From Candidatus Calescibacterium sp. (GTDB lineage Bacteria > Calescibacteriota > Calescibacteriia > Calescibacteriales > Calescibacteriaceae), in NCBI GenBank assembly GCA_025060505.1, contig JANXBU010000001.1, positions 62,001 to 126,000 on the forward strand: DNA of 64,000 bases, written 5' to 3'. Positions within the stretch are counted from its first letter, which is position 1. Each line of letters opens with the position of its first letter. The notes under the pieces are model-generated. The model was not told the origin of the DNA. It worked only from the letters and a program-made list of their open reading frames with translations, and searched no databases. A program made the translations under genes and the position numbers. This document shows positions 25,640-32,525 of this stretch, in pieces.

Positions 25640-26110
25640 ATGCTTGAGGATGTAAAGAATGATTTAGAGGAGCTAGAAAGGTTGATTTCAGAGAGCTCTG
25701 AGCTATACATAGCTGAAACAGATGCTGAGAAAGAAAGGTATGGTTCTGGCAAAATTGATACACAGATCTACATCTTGGATATAGAATCAATACCTTTTGT
25801 TCATCTGAGATATTCTGATAATCTTCTGTTGGGTTTGGTTAAGCATTCGCGGTACAGATATGTCACTTTGAGCTTCACCATAATAGAATATGAATACACA
25901 GGAGGTGGTTGGTATAGTTGGAAACATATTCTTGTTGTTTCCTCCGGGCCATTTATGCTATGGAGAGAGTATGAGAAGGTAAAAGAGTACGATAGAGAGA
26001 AAGAAGAAAAAAGAAAAGGTTCGATAGTTTTTTCAGAATGGATATGCAAAAGTGATCTGAGAGACAAAATACAAAGATACGAGAACTTCAGTTTTATTGA
26101 GAAAGAGTGA
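25640..26110 (+). CDS. Unrecognised soluble protein, last gene of orphan cluster
   Basis: I recognise no family in this 156-residue protein. It has a helical acidic N-terminus (LEDVKNDLEELERLISESS) and a strand-rich middle (VTLSFTIIEYEYTGGGWYS). A highly charged helix follows (YEKVKEYDREKEEKRKG). There is no signal peptide or membrane helix. A strong AAAAGGAGG site lies upstream. The gene ends 108 bases before tRNA-Arg. It belongs with the four preceding genes by direction and spacing. Confidence 0.72.
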   Translation: MLEDVKNDLEELERLISESSELYIAETDAEKERYGSGKIDTQIYILDIESIPFVHLRYSDNLLLGLVKHSRYRYVTLSFTIIEYEYTGGGWYSWKHILVVSSGPFMLWREYEKVKEYDREKEEKRKGSIVFSEWICKSDLRDKIQRYENFSFIEKE

Positions 26111-26218
26111 TTTTTGTAGTTTTTGGGTTAAAGTTAGTTTAACTCATCGGTGGTTTTTTAGTTTTATGTTTCTTGATATTCCTGTTTCTGAAGTTCAGAT
26201 ATTTAACTTTTATGAAAA

Positions 26219-26294
26219 GTCCCTGTAGCTCAGAAGGAAGAGCACGGTCCTCCTAAGTCCGGGGTCGCGGGTTCAAATCCCGCCAGGGACACCA
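26219..26294 (+). tRNA. tRNA-Arg (CCT anticodon)
   Basis: The acceptor stem GTCCCTG pairs perfectly with CAGGGAC (26284-26290), followed by discriminator A and an encoded CCA. The D arm is GCTC/GAGC, the anticodon loop CTCCTAA carries CCT, and the T arm GCGGG-TTCAAAT-CCCGC is perfect. The anticodon stem CGGTC/GTCCG has one T-T mismatch next to the loop-closing pair. It reads AGG arginine codons. The total is 76 bases. Confidence 0.95.
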
Positions 26295-26305
26295 AATTTT
26301 CACAT

Positions 26306-27262
26306 TTGCCCAAAAATATAGCTAAAATAGGTAGGTTTCGCCTTATACTTCACAAAGCCAACTTCTATATCGTTGAGTTGGAAAAAAACTATTGGCATCA
26401 GGAAGTACTCGGTCTTGAGTTTAGACCTTCTGTAAGATGGGAGATGAAAATAACTTTGACTCATATTGTTTTGTTTTTCCTTACATTCCTTACAACAACC
26501 GCTGCTGGAGCAATGATGCAAGGTTACTCACCGATTTCCCGTGATCTTATAAAAGGTGTTGTTTTTTCTGCTCCTTTACTATTTATTCTTGTTGCTCACG
26601 AAATGGGACACATTTTTGCTCTTTGGAAATATGGGATAAGAAGTTCGTTTCCTTATTTCATACCTGCTCCAAATATAATAGGAACTTTTGGTGCAATTAT
26701 GGTTCTTCGTGAACGAATTGCTGAGTCTTCAAAAATACTCAAAGTTGGTGCAGCTGGTCCCATAGCTGGGTTTATTGCCGCTATACCTGTAGCGATCATA
26801 GGTTTGAAAATCTCATCTGTTGTAGCTCCTGATCAGGCGAGCGGAGAGGGGATGATAAAATTGGGTTCTCCTTTGATATTCTCAATTATGGAAAAGCTGT
26901 TTGCGGAAGGCAAGGAAGGAGAGATATTACTTCACCCAGTTGCTTTTGCTGGTTGGATTGGTTTTTTTGTCACATCTATGAATCTCATACCTGTCGGTCA
27001 GACAGATGGAGGACATATAGTTTTCTCACTATTTCCTTCTTTACATAGACTCTTATCTTTTGTTGTTTCTTTTGTTCTTCTTGTCATAGGTTTTCTTTTC
27101 TGGTATGGATGGATAATTTGGGGAGTTCTGACTCTTCTTCTTGGAATCAGAGCAAGTCCATATATTCCGCAAAGAGATATTGGCTCAAAGGAAAAATTTA
27201 TAGCATTTTTATCTCTTTTGATTTTTGTTTTATCTTTTATTCTTGTCCCAATTCAAGTCTGA
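26306..27262 (+). CDS. Site-2-protease-family (M50) intramembrane metalloprotease
   Basis: This polytopic membrane protein has the zinc motif HEMGH and the second motif NLIPVGQTDGGH, which supplies the third ligand. Between them lies the family GPIAGF region. Site-2 proteases cut membrane-bound anti-sigma factors or signal-peptide remnants. The total is 318 residues from the TTG at 26306, only 12 bases beyond the tRNA. The start is uncertain: ATG 26444, just before the first helix, would give a 273-residue protein. No sigma or anti-sigma gene is adjacent. The ABC ATPase gene follows by 20 bases. Confidence 0.88.
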   Translation: MPKNIAKIGRFRLILHKANFYIVELEKNYWHQEVLGLEFRPSVRWEMKITLTHIVLFFLTFLTTTAAGAMMQGYSPISRDLIKGVVFSAPLLFILVAHEMGHIFALWKYGIRSSFPYFIPAPNIIGTFGAIMVLRERIAESSKILKVGAAGPIAGFIAAIPVAIIGLKISSVVAPDQASGEGMIKLGSPLIFSIMEKLFAEGKEGEILLHPVAFAGWIGFFVTSMNLIPVGQTDGGHIVFSLFPSLHRLLSFVVSFVLLVIGFLFWYGWIIWGVLTLLLGIRASPYIPQRDIGSKEKFIAFLSLLIFVLSFILVPIQV

Positions 27263-27282
27263 GCGAGTGGAGGTGAAGTATT

Positions 27283-28557
27283 TTGCCAGATGTTTTAATT
27301 TCTGCTCAGAACATATCTAAGAAGTTCAGAATAGGAAGGAGTGAAATATATGTTATATCATCTTTGAATCTTGATATATTTTATGATGATTTTGTTGTGA
27401 TTTTGGGACAATCTGGTGTAGGAAAGTCTACGCTTCTGAGAATTCTTGGGGGAATAGAAAAACCATCAGAGGGTATGGTATTTTACAAAGGTAAAGATAT
27501 AAATATTGTCAAGCCAAAGATAGGTTTTATCTTTCAGAACTTTTCTTTACTACCGTGGTTTACGGTTCTTCAAAATGTTCTTTTAGCTGTGAATTCATCT
27601 TTGGATGAGCAGCAGAGATTGAAAAAAGCTCTTTACATTTTAGATATGCTCGGTCTTGATGGTTTTGAAAATGCTTTTCCATCAGAACTTTCAGGTGGTA
27701 TGAAGCAGAGAGTTGGTATAGCCAGAGCTATAGCTTCCGATCCTGAGATAATTTTTATGGATGAGCCATTTTCAAATCTTGATATACTTACAGCGGAAGC
27801 TCTGAGAAGGGATTTTATAGATATGGTCTCAGCAAAGAAGATAAGCTCGGGTGCTATAGTCATGGTTACTCACAGCATAGAAGAAGCTCTTGCTATGGGT
27901 AAAAGGATCGTAATTTTAGGCAAAGGTGGAAGAATAATAGAAGATATAAAGATGCCAATTCCATATCCAAGAAATATAAAGAATATGCAGGAGATGGTTG
28001 ACAAAATTCATACCCTTTTATCTCAGAGTATAGAAGAAGTTGTAGTAGGGAAGAAGAAGACTAGATATATAAGGCTTCCGGATGTTTCTCCAAACAGTAT
28101 GATAGGTTTTCTTGATATACTATGTGATATGGTTTTAGAGCAAGATAAAATAAATATATTTGAGGTTTCACAAAAGCTTCTTTTAGATGTTGACGACCTT
28201 TATCCAGTTCTTGAGGCTTGCCAGATATTAGGTTTCATAGATGTCAAGGAGGGAGACATATTCTTGATGGATATTGGAAGAGATTTTGCTAAATCTGATC
28301 CCGTAAAGCAGAAGGAGATATTTGCAAGGGCACTTATTGAAAATGTTTATCTTGCGAAGGAAATATATACTGTTCTAAAAATGAAGAAGGAAAAGCGTAT
28401 GAAGATAGATTTTTTTATAGATATAATGAAAGAACATTTTTCAAAATCCGAGGTTTCAAGGCAAATAAATATCATACTTATGTGGGGCAGGTTTGCAGAA
28501 ATATTTGAGTACGATGAAAAATCCGCTGAGGTTTATATTTCTGAAACAGTTTCATAA
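27283..28557 (+). CDS. ABC transporter ATPase of nitrate/sulfonate/taurine type with C-terminal associated domain
   Basis: This is a 424-residue protein. The first 250 or so residues are an ABC ATPase: Walker A GQSGVGKST, signature LSGGMKQRVGIARA, Walker B IIFMDEPFSNLD and the switch VTHSIEEA. The remaining part, from about residue 265 (SPNSMIGFLDILC), matches the winged-helix AAA-associated domain found at the end of some NitT/TauT-type ATPases. The start is TTG 27283, preceded by GGAGGTG. The permease and binding protein are absent here, so the substrate is unknown. It may be cotranscribed with the M50 protease. Confidence 0.87.
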   Translation: MPDVLISAQNISKKFRIGRSEIYVISSLNLDIFYDDFVVILGQSGVGKSTLLRILGGIEKPSEGMVFYKGKDINIVKPKIGFIFQNFSLLPWFTVLQNVLLAVNSSLDEQQRLKKALYILDMLGLDGFENAFPSELSGGMKQRVGIARAIASDPEIIFMDEPFSNLDILTAEALRRDFIDMVSAKKISSGAIVMVTHSIEEALAMGKRIVILGKGGRIIEDIKMPIPYPRNIKNMQEMVDKIHTLLSQSIEEVVVGKKKTRYIRLPDVSPNSMIGFLDILCDMVLEQDKINIFEVSQKLLLDVDDLYPVLEACQILGFIDVKEGDIFLMDIGRDFAKSDPVKQKEIFARALIENVYLAKEIYTVLKMKKEKRMKIDFFIDIMKEHFSKSEVSRQINIILMWGRFAEIFEYDEKSAEVYISETVS

Positions 28558-28564
28558 TAGCTCT

Positions 28565-28601
28565 GTTCCGAGTGTTTTTGAATTTTCGGATACGTCGGAA
28601 C
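28565..28601. terminator. Stem-loop between convergent genes, candidate terminator
   Basis: GTTCCGA (28565-28571) and TCGGAAC (28595-28601) pair exactly around a 23-base loop and are followed by TTTATTATTT on the plus strand. It sits between the ABC ATPase and the convergent phoH gene. The loop is long for an intrinsic terminator. Confidence 0.45.
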
Positions 28602-28623
28602 TTTATTATTTAAGAAACTTGAT

Positions 28624-29583
28624 CTATCTTTTTTCATATCTATCAAATGCCTGTATTATCCTTGAAACTACGGGGTGTCTAACTACATCTGCTGCATCCA
28701 GATGAACGAAATCAATACCTTCAATTCCACTCAGTATTTTCTCGAGCTCTACCAGTCCAGATTTCTGTATATCAACTTGTGTTAAGTCTGCTGTGAGAAC
28801 CATTTTTGATCCTATTCCCATTCTGGTCAAGGTCATCTTAGCTTGCTCGTATGTAAGGTTTTGTGCTTCATCTACTATTATGAAAGAGTCTGATATAGTT
28901 CTTCCTCTCATGAACGCAATGGGAGTTATCTCTATTACTCCTCTTGTCATAAGTTTTGTAAATTCTCTATAATCAAGTATGTCGTACAAGCAGTCATATA
29001 TAGGGCGCATAAATGGATCTACTTTTTCGAGAATTCCTCCTGGAAGATATCCTATTTTTTCTCCTGCTTCAACCGCTGGACGGGTTAGAACTATTTTTGC
29101 AACCTGCCCAGATTTCAGATATCTTACGGCAACAGCTATTGCCAGATACGTTTTTCCCGTTCCAGCAGGACCAAACGAGAATATAATTTCGTTTTTATAC
29201 ATAGAGTCAACATATTTGCGCTGGTTCTCGGTCCTTGGATAAATTTTTTTTCCCCTGTAAGTTACTATTATTGGTTCTTCGTTCGTTTTTCTCTCTCCTT
29301 TATCTTCTGATCCGTCTTTCTTTCTTGAAACTTCAATTATTTTTCTCTCTACATCACTTTTTGATATCGCGAAACCCTCGCTTATTTCTCTGTATAATTC
29401 ATTTATAGCTATTTCCGCTAAATTTACTCTCTCGTCATCGCCTTTCAGGAATATCTTACCACCGCGAGAGCTGATAGATATGTCAAGCATACGACCTATG
29501 CTTTTTAGATTCTCTTCATATTCTCCTATGAGTATCTTGTATGTGTTTATATCTTCAAATTCCAGTTCCTTTATTTTTGCCAT
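28624..29583 (-). CDS. PhoH-family ATPase
   Basis: This 319-residue protein has a KH-like N-terminal region followed by the PhoH ATPase core. Walker A is GPAGTGKTYLA at about residues 149-159, LTRPAVEAGEKIGYLPG is the family signature, and Walker B is FIIVDEAQN. PhoH proteins are RNA-linked ATPases often near ybeY, which is not present here. In place of the common TGDxTQ, this protein reads TADLTQ. The gene is complete and monocistronic as far as can be seen. Confidence 0.92.
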   Translation of the reverse strand: MAKIKELEFEDINTYKILIGEYEENLKSIGRMLDISISSRGGKIFLKGDDERVNLAEIAINELYREISEGFAISKSDVERKIIEVSRKKDGSEDKGERKTNEEPIIVTYRGKKIYPRTENQRKYVDSMYKNEIIFSFGPAGTGKTYLAIAVAVRYLKSGQVAKIVLTRPAVEAGEKIGYLPGGILEKVDPFMRPIYDCLYDILDYREFTKLMTRGVIEITPIAFMRGRTISDSFIIVDEAQNLTYEQAKMTLTRMGIGSKMVLTADLTQVDIQKSGLVELEKILSGIEGIDFVHLDAADVVRHPVVSRIIQAFDRYEKR

Positions 29584-29781
29584 CTATTTTGATTTACAAA
29601 AAAAGGATATAGATTTTCATTTAAAATAAGAATAAGTTGTAAAGAGAGTTGAATTTCCAAAATCAATTTTTAATTTTCAAAGATAAAGCTTGGAGATGAT
29701 TTTTGTTCAAATATCTCTTTCATCTCGTTTGATTTGAATGGAAAATTTTTGAAATTTAAAGTCTTAGTTAAACTAATTGAT

Positions 29782-30375
29782 ATGAAAACCATAAAAATTC
29801 AGAAGGATCAAATTCTTTACTCTCAGGGAGATGAAGTCAGCTCAGTTTTTGTAGTAAAAAAGGGTAAAATTAGGCTGTATATATTGGCAGAAGATGGAAG
29901 AGATGTATCCTTAGATATTGTTGGAGAGAATGAAGTTTTTGGAGTTTTAGGGAAGATTTCCGATGAGTTCGCTCAAGCGTTTGAGGATTCAGAGCTTATA
30001 GGGATACAACAAAGTGAGTTTGATACCTTGAGCAAGAAGACATTGCTCTGGATTCTCAGAGAGATTTCAAAGAGAAATGAGATCTGCAAAATGAGGATGA
30101 AACAGATCCTTCTGATGCCACTTGAACAGAGACTTTTTCATACCGCAGATTATCTGGCAAGCAAAGTAGGTAGAAGGGAAAATGGTAGAGTTACTATTGA
30201 TTTGTCTCAAGAAGAGTTTGCCTCGTTTTGCGGAGCTTCTCGTGAATGTGTTTCAAAAGTTCTTAGCAAAATGAAAGATATCGGGATTGTAAAGACAAAC
30301 AGAAGAAAAATAGTGTTATACATCACAAAAATGGATCGTTTTTATGATTATAGTAATTTGAAGGAGGTGAAATAG
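29782..30375 (+). CDS. Crp/Fnr-family transcriptional regulator
   Basis: This 197-residue protein is counted from ATG 29782; an in-frame TTG at 29734 would add 16 residues with no family similarity. The N-terminal cyclic-nucleotide-binding-like barrel (ILYSQGDEVSSVFVVKKG) is followed by a long dimer helix and a helix-turn-helix (LSQEEFASFCGASRECVSKVLSKM). The N-terminal FNR cysteines are missing, so it does not carry an FNR-type Fe-S cluster there. It leads an operon with a CDGSH Fe-S protein and a DoxX protein, which suggests control by redox or oxygen. A partial FNR-like half site, TTGATTTGAAT, occurs at 29730-29740. Confidence 0.88.
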   Translation: MKTIKIQKDQILYSQGDEVSSVFVVKKGKIRLYILAEDGRDVSLDIVGENEVFGVLGKISDEFAQAFEDSELIGIQQSEFDTLSKKTLLWILREISKRNEICKMRMKQILLMPLEQRLFHTADYLASKVGRRENGRVTIDLSQEEFASFCGASRECVSKVLSKMKDIGIVKTNRRKIVLYITKMDRFYDYSNLKEVK

Positions 30376-30376
30376 A

Positions 30377-30580
30377 TTGGCAAGAGTAATTATTCATAAG
30401 GAAAAGAGACCCGTTGAGGTAAAGGTAGGAGATAAAAGTGTTTGGATCTGCCGTTGTGGGCTGACTACGAATCCACCATACTGTTCAGGCAAGCACAAGG
30501 AAATACAAGCTGAGGAGGATGACAAGCTCTTTTTGTATGAGGAAGGCAAGAGGTATGAAGTAGAAATTGTAAAAAAGTAA
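30377..30580 (+). CDS. CDGSH iron-sulfur domain protein
   Basis: This 67-residue protein contains CRCGLTTNPPYCSGKH, the three-Cys one-His pattern of mitoNEET-type 2Fe-2S domains (C-x-C-x2-T-x3-P-x-C-x-G-x-H). It probably acts in electron transfer or redox sensing. The start is TTG 30377. Its ribosome site AAGGAGGTG overlaps the end of the Crp/Fnr gene, so translation is tightly linked to the regulator. It is a single-domain soluble form. Confidence 0.92.
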   Translation: MARVIIHKEKRPVEVKVGDKSVWICRCGLTTNPPYCSGKHKEIQAEEDDKLFLYEEGKRYEVEIVKK

Positions 30581-30616
30581 ATTTGAGGTTAAGAAAAACA
30601 AAGGAGGTATAAATAC

Positions 30617-31024
30617 ATGGAAGCAATAAAAAATATAGGTTTTCTGGTTGGAAGGATTATAGTGGGTGTTTACTACAGCATGGCAGGTATTGAACATTTC
30701 ACTGGGCTTCAAGGAATGGCTCAGTATGCTGCATCAAAAGGAGTTCCTCTTCCGGAACTCGCTGTTCTTTTTACTGGTGTTTTGCTTCTCGTTGGAGGAC
30801 TTTCTGTTCTCACAGGATTATTCCCTATTGTCGGAATAGGTTCCCTTGTTGTTTTCTTCTTGCCTGTTACCATTATAATGCATGATTTCTGGAATATTCA
30901 AGATCCACAGATGAAAATGATACAGACAATCCAATTTATGAAGAACATGGGGCTTATGGGTTCTGCTATGATATTTTTAGCAATTCCTGAACCATGGAAA
31001 TTTTCGTTAAGTAAAAAGAAATAG
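30617..31024 (+). CDS. DoxX-family membrane protein
   Basis: This 135-residue protein has four membrane helices with the DoxX pattern: GRIIVGVYYSMAGIEHF, then LAVLFTGVLLLVGGLSVLTG and IIMHDFW. DoxX-type proteins are quinone- or redox-linked membrane proteins whose exact reaction is often unknown. AAAGGAGG precedes the ATG, 36 bases after the CDGSH gene. Membership in the Crp-CDGSH operon suggests a role in redox stress or respiration. Confidence 0.88.
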   Translation: MEAIKNIGFLVGRIIVGVYYSMAGIEHFTGLQGMAQYAASKGVPLPELAVLFTGVLLLVGGLSVLTGLFPIVGIGSLVVFFLPVTIIMHDFWNIQDPQMKMIQTIQFMKNMGLMGSAMIFLAIPEPWKFSLSKKK

Positions 31025-31326
31025 AATTTCATCAGCAATAGAAACAAAGATAAATTGTGTAAGCTCTGTTGCATATTTGCTGTGCTATAAATTCTCACTT
31101 CACATTGTTTTTCAAATCTTATGTAGACGAATCACATTTAACATTTCTTATTTGGATGAGATTCATTTTTACAACGGAATAGTACAGTTTTATTCCATAA
31201 TTTTCGTATAGAATTTTCTTAAAGCTTTTTTGTCTTGAAGGTGTAGATATCAGATTTGTGTTTCTCCATAAGAAAACACTATAATTTATCTGTTAATTGC
31301 TATAAAATGAAAACAGATTCTAGGGA
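31025..31326. other. Intergenic region before wecE
   Basis: No gene or RNA is seen in about 300 bases. The one notable element is an inverted repeat, GGAATA (31176-31181) and TATTCC (31191-31196), with a 9-base spacer, which could be an operator. Confidence 0.4.
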
Positions 31327-32460
31327 ATGATTTCATTCAACAGGCCGACATACACTGGAAATGAAGATAAATACGTTGTTGAATCTATAAGAAATTCAGG
31401 AATTTCTAGCGATGGCAAGTTTGTTGTGATGTGTCAGGAATGGTTTGAGAAGAATCTTCCATGTTTGAGGGCTTTTCTTACCCCATCTTGTACTGCTGCT
31501 CTTGAGATGTGCGCTATGTTAATTAACATTAGGGAAGGGGATGAAGTCATAATGCCGTCTTTTACTTCTTCAAGTACGGCAAATGCATTTGTTCTGCGCG
31601 GTGCAAAAATTGTATTTGTAGATATTCGTCCCGATACAATGAACATTGACGAGACGCTTGTGGAATCTGCAATTACAGAAAAAACAAAGGCAATAGTAGT
31701 TGTTCATTATGCAGGGGTGAGCTGTGAGATGAAGGCTATAATGGATATAGCCAATAAATATAATCTGTTTGTTATAGAAGATGCTGCTCACGCGATGATG
31801 AGTAAGTATGACGGAAAATCTCTTGGAACAATAGGACATCTTGGCTGTTATAGTTTCCATGAAACAAAAAACTATACAAGTGCGGGAGAAGGTGGGCTTC
31901 TTATAATAAACGATGAGAGATTTGTTGAAAGGTCAGAAATCATAAGACAGAAGGGAACAAATAGGAGCAATTTTTTCAAGGGACTTACAGATAAATATTT
32001 CTGGGTTGATATTGGAGGTAGCTACACAATGAGCAATGTGAGTGCAGCTTATCTTTGGGGGCAACTCGAGCTAGCAGATATGATAAATCAAAGTAGGCTG
32101 ATTAACTGGAACTTATATTATCAGCAACTTGAAAGTTTGCAGAAAGAGGGAAAGATAAATTTACCGTATATCCCACCAAAATGCATACATAACGGACATA
32201 TATTTTACATTAAGTTGAGAGATTCAAAACAAAGAGCTGAGCTTATTGAATATATGAAGAATCACAAAGTTTTAACTGCCTTCCATTATGTCCCACTTCA
32301 TTCATCTCCGGCTGGAAAAAAATTCGGAAGGTTTGTAGGTGAAGATAGATTCACAACAAAGGAAAGTGAAAGGTTGTTAAGACTTCCTATGTTCTTCGGT
32401 CTAACTCAGAACGAAATTATAATGATCACGGAACTGGTTAGAAAATTTTTCCATCAATGA
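31327..32460 (+). CDS. wecE: dTDP-4-amino-4,6-dideoxygalactose transaminase
   Basis: This 377-residue PLP enzyme of the DegT/DnrJ/EryC1/StrS family resembles WecE/RffA closely along its whole length: TPSCTAALEM, GDEVIMPSFTSSSTANAFV, RGAKIVFVDIRPDTMNIDE, CYSFHETKNYT (with the PLP lysine), IRQKGTNRSNFF and FTTKESERLLRLP. WecE makes dTDP-Fuc4N, a precursor of enterobacterial common antigen or O-antigen sugars. No rml, wec or glycosyltransferase gene is adjacent, so the sugar fate is unknown. Confidence 0.92.
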   Translation: MISFNRPTYTGNEDKYVVESIRNSGISSDGKFVVMCQEWFEKNLPCLRAFLTPSCTAALEMCAMLINIREGDEVIMPSFTSSSTANAFVLRGAKIVFVDIRPDTMNIDETLVESAITEKTKAIVVVHYAGVSCEMKAIMDIANKYNLFVIEDAAHAMMSKYDGKSLGTIGHLGCYSFHETKNYTSAGEGGLLIINDERFVERSEIIRQKGTNRSNFFKGLTDKYFWVDIGGSYTMSNVSAAYLWGQLELADMINQSRLINWNLYYQQLESLQKEGKINLPYIPPKCIHNGHIFYIKLRDSKQRAELIEYMKNHKVLTAFHYVPLHSSPAGKKFGRFVGEDRFTTKESERLLRLPMFFGLTQNEIIMITELVRKFFHQ

Positions 32461-32525
32461 TTTTTTAGTATAGAACTTTTGAAATTTATCTGTTTTTATT
32501 TTTTCCAAAGTTTAAAATTTCATTT

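Noticed and set aside
23406-26294. Genomic island integrated at tRNA-Arg
   Set aside because: Islands normally lie beyond the 3' end of the tRNA, but this cluster is on the 5' side. No integrase or direct repeat of the tRNA 3' end is seen.
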